A stretch of 64,000 nucleotides of DNA, from contig RHKP01000002.1 of NCBI GenBank assembly GCA_008363215.1, positions 1-64,000 on the forward strand, written 5' to 3'. Every line of letters starts with the position of its first letter. Positions within the stretch are counted from its first letter, which is position 1. Shown in pieces: positions 1 through 8,238 of this stretch. The position numbers and the translations under genes are program-made. The notes below the pieces were generated by a model, which was given only the letters and a program-made list of their open reading frames with translations, was not told the origin of the DNA and ran no database searches. The stretch comes from Cyanobacteria bacterium CYA. GTDB taxonomy: Bacteria > Planctomycetota > Phycisphaerae > Phycisphaerales > UBA1924.

Positions 1-1214
1 CGGCGCACTGTCCTTGGCGTGGTACATGAACGGCACGAGCCCGACGGCCCCGCCGCCGAGAGTCGAACTGAGCACGCCGTAGTAGGGGGCTTCATAGTCA
101 CCGGTCTCGCCGGGGCCGAGTGTTGTCGACCCGACGACGACATCACCGGACCACTCTGCTGATCCGTTCTGTTGATTGACGAGAATCTGCGCGGCAAGGC
201 CAGCGGAGTCGCAGGTGATGGTTCCAGACAAGTTGTCATAGATCGTGACCGTCCCGCCAATGTCTCCAGTGACATCCAGAGATCCGGCCAAATCGCCCAA
301 CACTTGGACTTCTCCGCCTGCTTCCACGTCACCGCCTACAGAGACACTGTAACCGCTCGGGATACTTGCCACCTGAACAGTGGCCTCGTCGCCGATGTTT
401 CCCGGTATGTCGATGTCGCCAGCCAACTCGATGGTACACGCCAATGTGTCCTTGTAGTCGCCGCTTCCGATGAAGACGCCGGGGTCGCCGCTGCCACCGA
501 CTCCTTCTGCGACCTTAATCCGAGCCGAGTGAACATCACCTTCTAGGAGACCTCTTGTTTCCAATCGTCGAAGAATACCTGCGTACTCGGTGTACACGTC
601 CCCGTACAGGTTGTTGCATGATATAAGTCCGATGCTCTTGCCGACGTGGATCAGCACAGGTGAAGTTACGGATCCAATATCACCATCGACAGAGAGTACA
701 CCCATGACAGATTCTCCGTCGTGGATGTCAAACCGAATCGAGCCGAGAAGGTCACCATCGATGTCAGCGATCCCGATTCGTCCGCTGAAGAAGCCGACGA
801 TTTCGAGAATCGTGATATCTCCCGTCACGTCCCCCAGGACACGCAAACTCTCCAGCCGATGCACAGCGATCGAACCGAGATTACCTGCTACGATCATCTC
901 TTCCAAGTACAGCTCTCCACCAGTGGATGTCTCCACCGAAACGGAAGATAGGCCCGCCAGATTCTCAGGACGCGAATCGCGGGGGGTCCACCACCTGGCA
1001 GATCGTTCACAATGACCGCGACCGTCGGCGACCCGTCGTCGGTAACGGTGATCTTCAGGTCGAACACACCAGTCGTGATCTCCGTGCAGGTGTGCGTCAG
1101 CGAATCGGCGTTATGGCTGAAGGTGAACGGGCAGGTCTGCGCCTGGGCAATCGAGCAGAACAAAGCGGCGAGTCCGCAGAAGCAGGAAATCGACAGGCGG
1201 GTCGGAAGATTCAT
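1..1214 (-). pseudogene. Secreted beta-helix-like protein, frameshifted and cut by window edge
   Basis: The reading starts at ATG 1214 with a clear signal peptide (MNLPTRLSISCFCGLAALFC..IAQAQ). It then reads a short region (KITVTDDGSPTVAVIVNDLPGGGPP) and runs to a stop at 894. A second frame, open from about 985 to the window edge, continues it: it is full of short repeats such as LGDVTGDI, VDGDIGSV and GGDVEAGGEV, typical of a parallel beta-helix. The frames meet at a six-G run (981-986); one extra base there would fuse them as GGGPPRDSRPENLAG. The ATG overlaps the stop of the upstream SUMF1-domain gene (ATGA), so translation is probably coupled. The C-terminus lies outside the window. Function is unknown; it is probably exported or surface-bound. 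The frameshift could be real decay, phase variation or a sequencing error. Confidence 0.6.
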
Positions 1215-2275
1215 GATGTTCCTTTCCGTGGAGGACGTTTGGAACGAAATGAAATGAATACGAACAGACACGGCGATAGAGATAACGGCGATGGGATGGC
1301 CGACACCAAGCGGAGACCATGGCCCGGAAAAGCCGGTGAAGCGATGAGGAGACGGTCGACGGCATCGAATGAGGTCGTCAGGGACCAACTCGATCCTTTC
1401 ACGAGCCGAGAGTAGAGCGTGACCGTCGCGTCCTCTGCCCACTCCGACAACCCTCCCGAGCCGTCGAGCAAGTTCCACGGACTCATCACGTCGGCATACG
1501 CGCCGGCGTCATAGAACTCTCCCGTGCCCGCATTGGTCTGCCCCACGCCGGGTGGGCCGACGACCGGCTCAGCATCGCTCGATGTGGGATACCGCCAGTA
1601 GCCACCCTCGCCGTCATTCTTCACCGGATCCCAGTGCATCGCCTTGACCCACTCGTTCAGCGTGGGGATCCAGTACAGCGCGTCCGCGTTGTGGTTTAGT
1701 TGATCGGTGAAGGACCCGTCCGGGTTTTGGCCGAACGTCGAAGTGTCGTACGCGCCGCTTTCGAACGCCGCCTGGTCAAGGCTCTTGCCGTTCGTCAGCC
1801 AGTTGCAGTAGCGAGCCGCGTAGCGCCAGCCCATGTTGGCGGCGTAGTTTTCGGTGCCCTCGAGCGCCCGGTATTGCCTGGTTCCGTGGTCAAAGACGAT
1901 CCACGTACTGGTGAACTCGCTCCAGTTTGTTGGCCCGTCGTAATACGGAGCATACGCATTGACAAACTCGAGCCACTGACCCACGGTCACCTCGGTCCGG
2001 GTCATGCGGTAGCGGTAGTTCACGCGGCCGACGGGCGGAAAGTCGTCGGTGGCATACGGCGGGAAGAACCGCGGCCCTTCGGCCTGGTTCACCGCCCGAT
2101 TGCCCGGGTCGCCGATGACGACGAAGTCGTGCCCGTACTCGGGCACAGGCCCGGCAAGGGCCGCCGTTGTGGCCAGGGGCGAGGCCGCCATCGCGATCCA
2201 TGCCCGCGCTGAAGACAGCGGGGGCTTTCCACCCAACGCCCGAATGCACCAGTCGCGAATCGCCGCAAACGACAT
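1211..2275 (-). CDS. Secreted SUMF1/formylglycine-generating-enzyme-like domain protein
   Basis: 354 aa from ATG 2275, which follows a strong GGGGAGG ribosome site; the open frame extends further upstream but without one. An N-terminal hydrophobic stretch (AWIAMAASPLATTAALAG, about residues 25-42) looks like a signal peptide. The body has the SUMF1 (FGE-sulfatase) fold signature: YRMTRTEVTVGQWLEFVNAY near 80-100, RYCNWLTNGK, a WNLLDGSGGLSEWAED block, VKGSSW, and a GHGLRLV ending. I do not see clear active-site cysteines of true formylglycine-generating enzymes, so catalysis is doubtful. The last about 30 residues (IPSP, hydrophobic stretch, RSKRPPRK) resemble a weak PEP-CTERM-like sorting tail. 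Its stop overlaps the start of the beta-helix gene, so the two probably work together at the cell surface. Confidence 0.75.
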   Translation of the reverse strand: MSFAAIRDWCIRALGGKPPLSSARAWIAMAASPLATTAALAGPVPEYGHDFVVIGDPGNRAVNQAEGPRFFPPYATDDFPPVGRVNYRYRMTRTEVTVGQWLEFVNAYAPYYDGPTNWSEFTSTWIVFDHGTRQYRALEGTENYAANMGWRYAARYCNWLTNGKSLDQAAFESGAYDTSTFGQNPDGSFTDQLNHNADALYWIPTLNEWVKAMHWDPVKNDGEGGYWRYPTSSDAEPVVGPPGVGQTNAGTGEFYDAGAYADVMSPWNLLDGSGGLSEWAEDATVTLYSRLVKGSSWSLTTSFDAVDRLLIASPAFPGHGLRLVSAIPSPLSLSPCLFVFISFRSKRPPRKGTS

Positions 2276-2308
2276 GACACACCTCCCCGGAATGGAACCT
2301 GGAACCCG

Positions 2309-2349
2309 GGCGAGCGCTACGGCGCTCGCCACACGGGCGGGCCGCCCGT
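2309..2349 (-). repeat. Two tandem REP-like hairpins in the 5' leader of the SUMF1-domain gene
   Basis: First hairpin: GGCGAGCGC (2309-2317) pairs perfectly with GCGCTCGCC (2322-2330) across a 4-nt loop. Second: ACGGGCG (2333-2339) pairs with CGCCCGT (2343-2349) across 3 nt. They lie about 35-75 nt upstream of ATG 2275, so they would be in the leader RNA if transcription starts beyond them. They may be a REP-like element, a transcript stabiliser or simply an extragenic repeat. Confidence 0.5.
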
Positions 2350-2477
2350 GCCACCGCGCCCGTTTCACCGCTCGGCGTGCAACAGGCCGCGGTTGAAAGG
2401 ACCACTGCGCAGTATGCCACGCGCTCAATTCTGAAGCAAGTCATAGCCGGACATTTCACGACGGATGTGCAACAAGA

Positions 2478-2520
2478 CACAAACCTGTGGCCGCCCAGGA
2501 ATCCTGTCCACAGGTCTGTG
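2478..2520. repeat. Long inverted repeat (13-bp stem, one mismatch, 17-nt loop)
   Basis: The left arm (2478-2490, CACAAACCTGTGG) pairs with the right arm (2508-2520, CCACAGGTCTGTG), with a single A/C mismatch at 2482/2516. The core ACCTGTGG/CCACAGGT is perfect. No U-run follows on either strand, so it is not a classic intrinsic terminator. It sits downstream of frr and far upstream of the SUMF1-domain gene. It could be a structured RNA, a protein-binding palindrome or a mobile repeat. Confidence 0.5.
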
Positions 2521-2871
2521 CTCCGTCTTCGCCGAAGTCGGCGGCGGTAGCGCCGCAACGGGCGAGACCCGCGCCAACGATGACGGAGCGCTCTCGCTTT
2601 TCTCGGACGCCAACCCCGCCCACGCGCCGCCAACGTGGTTTCGAGCGGTGCAGGGCCACGGCAATAGGGGGCCGAAGCGCACCAAACCGCCGAAGGCGAG
2701 GCGCATGTTCCGCGTTCGAGGCCTCGTCTGTCGCAGACGGGCGTGTCTCCTCGCTGGCGCTACGGCTCGCGTCCCCTCCCTCACGGTCGGGGCCCGTTGA
2801 ACGAGGTGGAACTCCCTTGCTTGCGCGGCCGGCTCGTTTCAACCCGGCTCGGCAAGACGCCACCGGACCCG

Positions 2872-3444
2872 TCAAACCTCGGTGATCTCGGCCGACTTCT
2901 TCTCGACGATCTGATCGATCTGGGTCTCGTACTTCTTGACGAGTTCCTGAATTTCTTCCTTCAGGGACTTGATCTCGTCTTCGGAAAAGTGCTGCCCGGC
3001 CTGCTTGGCCAGGCCGTCGGCGTGCTTATTGGCGTCGCGACGCGTGTTGCGGATGACGACGCGCTGCTCTTCGGCCATCTTCTTGGCCTGGTTGACCAAC
3101 TGCTGCCGTCGCTCGCTGGTGAGCATGGGGACGTTCAGTCGGATCTGCTTGGCCTCGACCATGGGGTTGAGCCCCAGCCCGGACGTCTCGATGGCGTGCT
3201 TGATGGCCATGATCGACGAGGCATCGAAGGGCTTGATGAGGATCTGCGTCGGCTCGGGAGTGCTGATCGAGGCCAGTGCCTTCATGTCCGTCATGCTGCC
3301 GTAGTAGTCCACCTTGATGTAATCGACCAGCGCGGTGGAGGCTCGCCCGGTGCGCAGGCCCTGAAACTCATGCTTGAGGTAGTCGATGGCCTTCTGCATG
3401 GCATCTTCGGATTCGAGAAGAATGGTGTCCGGGTCGGTGGTCAT
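2872..3444 (-). CDS. frr: Ribosome recycling factor
   Basis: 190 aa, the usual size for the family. RRF releases ribosomes from mRNA after termination together with EF-G in the cytosol. Typical signatures are present: HEFQGLRTGRAS near the start, VDYYGS, LASISTPEPTQILIKPFD, IRLNVPMLTSERRQQLV, VVIRNTRRDAN, and a helical C-terminus (EEIQELVKKYETQID). ATG 3444 (MTTDPDTI) is the start that gives the normal length; the frame is open upstream to 3660, but that part shows no homology. It lies downstream of pyrH in the same orientation, a common bacterial order, with a gap of about 107 bp. Confidence 0.97.
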   Translation of the reverse strand: MTTDPDTILLESEDAMQKAIDYLKHEFQGLRTGRASTALVDYIKVDYYGSMTDMKALASISTPEPTQILIKPFDASSIMAIKHAIETSGLGLNPMVEAKQIRLNVPMLTSERRQQLVNQAKKMAEEQRVVIRNTRRDANKHADGLAKQAGQHFSEDEIKSLKEEIQELVKKYETQIDQIVEKKSAEITEV

Positions 3445-3551
3445 GCGTTGGCTCCGTGACAGGCCCCACGCCTGCAAGTGGGGGCGGGGCGGGATGGAGG
3501 GGATCATATGACCCCGAGGCCGCGTTCGGGTGGGAACCGGACAGCCGGCGA

Positions 3552-4322
3552 TCAGGAACTGGTGAGGATGGTGCCGATGGGCTGGCCTTCCACGACGCGC
3601 CGGATATTGCCCGGGCGCTTGAAGTCGAAGACGAGGACGGGGAGTTTGCGCTCCTGGCACATCGCCAGGGCGGTCATGTCCATCACAGCCAGGCGTTTGG
3701 CCAAGGCCTCAGAGAACGTGAGGTGGGCGTAGCGGGTGGCGTTGGCATCCTTCTTCGGGTCGGCAGTGTAAACGCCGTCGACTTTGGTGGCCTTGAGCAG
3801 CACGTCGCAGTCGAGTTCGACGGCTCGCAGGGCGGCGCAGGTGTCGGTGGTGAAGAAGGGATTGCCGGTGCCGGCGGCGAGAATGACCACGCGGCCCTTC
3901 TCGAGGTGCCGGATGGAGCGTCCGCGGATGAACGGCTCGGCCAGCGCACGGATTTCCAGAGCCGACTGGACGCGGCAGTCGACGCCCAGGTAAAGGAGTT
4001 TTTCCTTGAGGGCGGCGGCGTTCATGACCGTGCCGAGCATGCCCATGTAGTCGGCCGTGGCCTGATGGATGTCGCCTCGCGCGGCCAGTTCGGCGCCGCG
4101 GATGATGTTTCCGCCCCCGACGACCACGGCGACCTGGGCGCCGACGGTGCGAGCGTCGCGGATTTCGCCGGCGATGAGAGAGAGTTCTTCGGCGTCGATG
4201 CCGAACTGACCGGGCTTGGAGAACGCCTCGCCGCTGACCTTGAGGAGCACCCGGGAGGGGGCCCGTCCCAGCACGGAGGTCAGGGTGGGTTGCGTGCTCG
4301 CCGAGGCGGCAGAAGAGGGCAT
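3552..4322 (-). CDS. pyrH: UMP kinase
   Basis: 256 aa. Phosphorylates UMP to UDP in pyrimidine nucleotide synthesis; bacterial UMP kinases belong to the amino-acid kinase fold and are hexameric. Visible motifs: RVLLKVSGEAF (phosphate-binding lysine), VVVGGGNIIRG, DYMGMLGTVMNA, RHLEKGRVVILAAGTGNPFFTTDT, LLKATKVDGVYTADP and VMDMTALAMC. The start is ATG 4322, preceded by AGGAAT. The frame remains open for another 260 codons upstream, but those are low-complexity Ser/Pro sequence antisense to the VWA gene and are rejected. The N-terminus has a 20-residue Ser/Ala/Thr extension before the domain. The gene is divergent from the VWA/ExbB-like operon, with 220 bp between the starts. Confidence 0.97.
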   Translation of the reverse strand: MPSSAASASTQPTLTSVLGRAPSRVLLKVSGEAFSKPGQFGIDAEELSLIAGEIRDARTVGAQVAVVVGGGNIIRGAELAARGDIHQATADYMGMLGTVMNAAALKEKLLYLGVDCRVQSALEIRALAEPFIRGRSIRHLEKGRVVILAAGTGNPFFTTDTCAALRAVELDCDVLLKATKVDGVYTADPKKDANATRYAHLTFSEALAKRLAVMDMTALAMCQERKLPVLVFDFKRPGNIRRVVEGQPIGTILTSS

Positions 4323-4542
4323 GAGGATTCCTCGCGGGTGGTGGATTGTGTGGCGAATCGGGCGATTCAACCGATCGGGCGGGGAAACGTCAAGTAGGAT
4401 GCCACCCGAGGAGGGCAGATCGGTAGAACCGAAGGGGCCTCCCGAGCGGACGGTGAGGGGGCGGCAGCGGCGGCCCGGTTGCGGCGGAGTGTCGGGTGCG
4501 AGACAATCACCCGGGAACAAGGACACCCGCGCGGACCCATAC

Positions 4543-5514
4543 ATGGACGAGTACGACGTGGTTGAGGTCGGTGAGGATCGGGGCGCGAGGCTGTGGCTGT
4601 GGGCCAAGCGGGCGACGCTGGCCGGTCTGGCGGCCAGCGTGCTGGTCCACCTGTTCGCAGGGCTGCTGGCGGCGATCTGGACGGTGAGGTATACGGGCGG
4701 TGACGCGGGGGGGTCAGGCTCCCAAGTCGTCGACTTCGCGGTGATGACCGAGGCCGAGTTGGCCGAACTTTCCAACAGCAACGTGCAGGTGTCGGCCTCG
4801 CACGCGCCGGACCTGTCGGCGCCGAATCTGAGCGACCTGGAACTGGAGAGCCGGTCGAGCGGAGAGATCGACGCGCTGACGCGCGAACTGGTGGAGGTCG
4901 ATCTTTCGGCCGGGGGCGGGGACGTGCTGTCGGGCGGGCCTTCGGATGCGTCGATGGGCGGGGGAGGGCTCAGCGGCGACGGGGCGAGTTTCTTCGGGCT
5001 CGAAGCGCAGGGCAGTCGGTTCGCGTACATCGTGGACGTATCCAGTTCGATGCGGGCCGAGGGGAAGATGGACCGCACGAAGCAGGAACTGGTGCGATCG
5101 ATCAGCACGCTGGCCGATTCGTCAGAAGTGGTCGTGGTGCTCTACAGCAACGGGCCGATTCCGCTGACCGGACAGGTCGCGTGGGACAAGACCGATCAGA
5201 AGACCAAGATCCGGCTGCGTCGCCTGATCATGGAGTTGGAGCCGAGCGGATCGACCAGGCCGCTCGGCGCGTTTGAGCAGGTGTTTCGCCTCGAACCGGC
5301 GCCCGATGCGATTTACTTCATGACCGACGGAGAGTTCGGGGCAGAGGTCCCGGGGGCGGTGCGTTCGCTGAACGGGCGGCCTCGGGTGCCGGTGCACTGC
5401 ATCATGTTCGGAGACATCGGCAACGCGCAGGCACGCTCGGAAGTCGAAGACATGATGCGGCGGATTTCCCGGGAATCGGGCGGGCGATTCAAGCACGTCG
5501 GAGAGCGCCCGTGA
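4543..5514 (+). CDS. Membrane-anchored von Willebrand factor A (VWA) domain protein
   Basis: 323 aa. One transmembrane helix near residues 25-47 (LAGLAASVLVHLFAGLLAAIW) follows a short cytosolic tail, so the rest should face the periplasm. After a Gly/Ser-rich linker (about 100-150) comes a VWA domain: FAYIVDVSSSM carries the metal-site D-x-S-x-S near residue 165, KQELVRSISTL follows, and FMTDGEFG near residue 260 supplies the later acidic position. VWA domains bind protein partners through a bound divalent metal. It is the first gene of an eight-gene run ending at 14573; its TGA overlaps the next GTG (GTGA). ATG 4543 is the only start that puts the helix at the N-terminus. The partner is unknown; the ExbB/ExbD-like proteins are candidates. 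Confidence 0.85.
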   Translation: MDEYDVVEVGEDRGARLWLWAKRATLAGLAASVLVHLFAGLLAAIWTVRYTGGDAGGSGSQVVDFAVMTEAELAELSNSNVQVSASHAPDLSAPNLSDLELESRSSGEIDALTRELVEVDLSAGGGDVLSGGPSDASMGGGGLSGDGASFFGLEAQGSRFAYIVDVSSSMRAEGKMDRTKQELVRSISTLADSSEVVVVLYSNGPIPLTGQVAWDKTDQKTKIRLRRLIMELEPSGSTRPLGAFEQVFRLEPAPDAIYFMTDGEFGAEVPGAVRSLNGRPRVPVHCIMFGDIGNAQARSEVEDMMRRISRESGGRFKHVGERP

Positions 5515-6662
5515 AGAACAGGGCGTGCGCGGTGCTGGCAGTGTGCGCGGCCTTGGGGTCGGCGCGCGGTGACGTGGTGCTGTGGAGCGGGCGCGCCCTC
5601 CCGGCAGGTGAACTGCTCACATGCACGCCCGAGGGGATGATTTTCGAGGACCAGTTCGGCGTGCAGCGGACCGTGCGTTGGGATCTGGTCAAGAGCCTGA
5701 GCGGACCCGAGGCCCAAGCGGCGGCGGGATATGTCGAGACGGCGCGCACGGCCTGGCGGGCCAGGACGCGGCTGGAACGCGGGGATGCCGTTTCGGCCGA
5801 GCCCCTGTTCGAGCAGTTGTACCCGCAATACGAAGGGCGCGAAGGCGAAATGGCGGCGCTGGTGTGCGAGGGACTGCTTCGCTGCCGCCTGCGGCGCAGC
5901 GCGCACACGTCGGCGGTGCGTCCGTGGCTGGCGTATCTGGTCGCCAGGCCCAACGGTCCGTATCGCTCGGTGGTGACAGGGGCGCTGCGGGCGGCATGTG
6001 ACGAGCAGACAGGGCTGGTGCCCTCGCTGGCGCCGGTGTGGGAGTCCACGCCTGCGGTGGAGGCGTTTGCGCGGTCGGGCGAACTGGTGGGCTGGTCGGC
6101 CGAGGGCGGGCAGTTGCCGCGGAAAGCGGAAGTGTTCTCGGCGCTCTTCCTGCACGCGGCCCGGTTTGAATGCGGGCTGGAAAGCGGGCCGCCGTCGATC
6201 GACTTGAGCAATGCCGACCTGCGCGACCCGGGAGTCGCACTGGTACACGCGATGGTGGTGTCGCGCACGGGGGACGCTGAGCAGCGGACCGGCGCGCGGG
6301 CCCGCCTTTCGCAGATCATGCAGTCCGGCACCAGCGATCGTCCGTGGATCGAGGCCTGGTGCCGACTGGCGATCGGGCGATCGCTGCTGAGGGAGTCTGA
6401 CGCGGAGCAGCGGCGGCTGGGCGTGGTGGAACTGCTGCACCTGCCGGCGCGGTTCGCCGACAGCCTGCCGTATCTGGCCGGGCAGGCGCTGGCCGAGGCG
6501 GTCGTCGCGCTGGACGAGATGGGCGATGCGGGCGGGGCGTCCTCGCTTCTTGCCGAACTGAGTGAACGTTACGGATCGCACGCGGTGCTGTCGTGGCAGC
6601 CGATGCGTGAGCGACTGGAAGGAACGGGCGGCGCGCCGAGCGGGCCGAGGGAGAAGCCTTGA
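5511..6662 (+). CDS. Secreted helical-repeat protein in the VWA/ExbB-like operon
   Basis: 383 aa from GTG 5511, which overlaps the stop of the VWA gene. A short signal peptide (MKNRACAVLAVCAALGSARG) is followed by a small beta-rich stretch (WSGRALPAGELLTCTPEGMIF..GVQRTVRWDLVKSL). The rest is alpha-helical and Ala/Leu/Arg-rich with TPR-like spacing, for example ARTRLERGDAVSAEPLFEQLYPQYEG and ALAEAVVALDEMGDAGGASSLLAELSERYG. No enzyme motif is visible. It is probably a periplasmic scaffold for the complex coded by this operon. Only two nucleotides separate its stop (6660-6662) from the ExbB-like ATG. I do not recognise a named family. Confidence 0.75.
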   Translation: MKNRACAVLAVCAALGSARGDVVLWSGRALPAGELLTCTPEGMIFEDQFGVQRTVRWDLVKSLSGPEAQAAAGYVETARTAWRARTRLERGDAVSAEPLFEQLYPQYEGREGEMAALVCEGLLRCRLRRSAHTSAVRPWLAYLVARPNGPYRSVVTGALRAACDEQTGLVPSLAPVWESTPAVEAFARSGELVGWSAEGGQLPRKAEVFSALFLHAARFECGLESGPPSIDLSNADLRDPGVALVHAMVVSRTGDAEQRTGARARLSQIMQSGTSDRPWIEAWCRLAIGRSLLRESDAEQRRLGVVELLHLPARFADSLPYLAGQALAEAVVALDEMGDAGGASSLLAELSERYGSHAVLSWQPMRERLEGTGGAPSGPREKP

Positions 6663-6663
6663 G

Positions 6664-7386
6664 ATGGGTATGTCGATGCTGACGCTGGGGGTGCCCGTGG
6701 GCGACGGCACGAGCCGCAGTCTGCTGGAGTACATCTCGCAGGGCGGGTGGATCGGATACGTGATCGTGATGCTCTCGTTCATCGCGGTGGTGATGATCGT
6801 GGCCCAGTCGGTGCGGGTGCGCCGCCAGGCGCTGGCGCCGCCGGAGACGATCGAGGCGCTGGACCGGCACCTGCGCCAGGGCGACGTGGACGGGGCGATC
6901 GCGTTCTGCGAAAACTCAGACAACGACTCGTTCCTGACGCGCGTGATGGGCGCAGCGTTGATCCGGTGCCGCCGCAGCCCGTTCGGGTTCCTGGAACTGA
7001 AGGCCGCGCTGGAGGAAGTGGGGCAGTTGCAGGTGGCCCGGCTCTATCGCCTGACCGACGGGATCAACCTCATCGCGTCGATCGCGCCGATGCTCGGGCT
7101 CCTGGGAACGGTCGTCGGCATGGTGGGCGCGTTCGACGCGATTCAGGCGGCCGAGGGCCCGGTGAGGCCCGATGCCCTGGCCGGCAACATTTCCGTCGCG
7201 CTGATTACAACGGTGCTCGGGCTGATCGTCGCAATCCCGTGCACGGCCGCGTACACGTACCTGCGCAACAAGATCGACACGCTGGCCGATGAAGTGGGGG
7301 ACGTGATCGAGGAACTGGCGGCGCACCTGGAGTCGGGCACGCAGCACGGGGCGCAGGCGGGCGGGGCGACGGCGGGGAGGGCATGA
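6664..7386 (+). CDS. MotA/TolQ/ExbB-family proton channel protein
   Basis: 240 aa. This family forms the inner-membrane stator pentamer that uses proton flow to drive work across the envelope. Three membrane helices fit the family: about 30-50 (GWIGYVIVMLSFIAVVMIVAQ), 135-160 (INLIASIAPMLGLLGTVVGMVGAF, the conserved core) and 178-205 (NISVALITTVLGLIVAIPCTA). A cytosolic loop with LRQGDVDGAIAFCE lies between helices 1 and 2, as in ExbB. Start ATG 6664; ATG 6670 is also possible. It is followed directly by two ExbD/TolR-like genes, the standard partnership. The true driven partner is not evident because TolA and TonB are absent from the run. Confidence 0.93.
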   Translation: MGMSMLTLGVPVGDGTSRSLLEYISQGGWIGYVIVMLSFIAVVMIVAQSVRVRRQALAPPETIEALDRHLRQGDVDGAIAFCENSDNDSFLTRVMGAALIRCRRSPFGFLELKAALEEVGQLQVARLYRLTDGINLIASIAPMLGLLGTVVGMVGAFDAIQAAEGPVRPDALAGNISVALITTVLGLIVAIPCTAAYTYLRNKIDTLADEVGDVIEELAAHLESGTQHGAQAGGATAGRA

Positions 7387-7387
7387 G

Positions 7388-7816
7388 GTGAGGCTCGCAG
7401 CAAGCCAGCGCGAGCGGGTGGCCCGCTTTGACCTGACGCCGATGATCGACGTCACATTGCAGTTGATCATCTTCTTCATGTTCAGTTCGCAGTTGGGGCA
7501 GATCACGGCCGCACAGGTGGATCTGCCGCTCGAACCCGGCGAGAAGGTGGTGGATCGAGGGGCGCCTTCGTTCGTGCTCGACATGACCCGCCAGGGCGGA
7601 TTGATGCTCGAAGGCCGACCGATCAGTCAGGCCAGGTTCCTGCGGCTGGTGGACGCGGAGATCGGGCGGACCGGCGAGCCGGACAACGTGAGCATTCTGG
7701 TCAGGCCGGACCGTGCGGCGCGGGCGGGCCCGCTCAACCAGATCGCCCTGGAACTGCGCAGCCGCGGGGTGCGCCGGTGGAAGATCGGGACAACCGACCC
7801 GGCGGGGGTGCGCTAG
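7388..7816 (+). CDS. ExbD/TolR-family protein, first of two
   Basis: 142 aa from GTG 7388, one nucleotide after the ExbB-like stop. The family places one transmembrane helix inside the ExbB/TolQ pentamer; a membrane aspartate carries the proton. Here the helix is FDLTPMIDVTLQLIIFFMFSS, with the key aspartate near residue 21. The periplasmic part (about 40-140) has the ExbD/TolR peptidoglycan-binding-like fold pattern (VDLPLEPGEKV, SFVLDMTRQGGLMLEGRPI, VSILVRPDRAARAGPLNQIALELRSRGV). Its TAG stop overlaps the GTG start of the second ExbD-like gene. Confidence 0.9.
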   Translation: MRLAASQRERVARFDLTPMIDVTLQLIIFFMFSSQLGQITAAQVDLPLEPGEKVVDRGAPSFVLDMTRQGGLMLEGRPISQARFLRLVDAEIGRTGEPDNVSILVRPDRAARAGPLNQIALELRSRGVRRWKIGTTDPAGVR

Positions 7817-8238
7817 TGCGATTGATCCGTCGATCCAATGAACCGGGCAGGGTGATCTCGCTGCCCATGACGAGCATGATCGACGTGGTGTTCCTGCTGC
7901 TCATCTTCTTTCTGGTGACGGCCAACTTCTCGGAACGCGAGGATCGGCTCGAAGCGACGATCCAGTCCGAGCGATCGGGCTCGGGGCCTTCAGACCTCCA
8001 GCCTCAGATCGTGTCCGTGCAGATGTCGGGGGGGCACGTGGTGTTTCGCGTCGGCGAGCGGGCGGTGCAGACGGGGGCGGCGCTGCGCGTGCTGCTCGAA
8101 CAGTTGCCCAAGGAAGCGGGGGTAGCCATCAAGGTGGATGATCGGGTTCCGATCCAGGCGGCCGCGACGGCGCTGCAGGCGGCGCACGACGCGGGATTCA
8201 TCAAGAGGACGTATGTTCCGGCGACGGGTGAACAGTAA
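7816..8238 (+). CDS. ExbD/TolR-family protein, second of two
   Basis: 140 aa from GTG 7816, which shares a base with the previous stop (TAGTG). The helix reads VISLPMTSMIDVVFLLLIFFLVTA with the proton-carrying aspartate near residue 23. The periplasmic domain is shorter and differs from the first copy (VQMSGGHVVFRVGERAVQTGAALRVLLEQL, GVAIKVDDRVPIQ), so this is an old divergence rather than a fresh duplication. In ExbB/ExbD stators two copies of the ExbD helix sit inside the channel, so two ExbD genes could make a heterodimer (inference). The next gene starts inside its 3' end. Confidence 0.9.
   Translation: MRLIRRSNEPGRVISLPMTSMIDVVFLLLIFFLVTANFSEREDRLEATIQSERSGSGPSDLQPQIVSVQMSGGHVVFRVGERAVQTGAALRVLLEQLPKEAGVAIKVDDRVPIQAAATALQAAHDAGFIKRTYVPATGEQ

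Larger units (their letters stand above)
2276..2871. other. Non-coding gap of about 600 bp with several hairpins
   Basis: The gap lies between the frr stop and the SUMF1-domain gene start. Open frames exist on both strands here, but they overlap each other, are very Arg/Pro-rich and have no recognisable domains, so none is called. It holds three perfect or near-perfect hairpins (listed separately). It also holds two short stretches that recur elsewhere in the window: a CTCGCTGGCGCT-CGG-CTCG motif (2750-2771, again at 32945-32965) and an ACCCGGCTCGGCAAG motif (about 2842-2856, again at about 38044-38057). It reads as an accumulation of dispersed intergenic repeats. Confidence 0.6.

Noticed and set aside
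2425-2885. Several overlapping open frames on both strands after frr
   Set aside because: Mutually overlapping, Arg/Pro-rich, no ribosome sites; region is rich in hairpins and dispersed repeats.
4330-5108. N-terminal extension of pyrH by 260 codons
   Set aside because: Ser/Pro/Arg low-complexity sequence antisense to the VWA gene; ATG 4322 has a ribosome site and normal family length.
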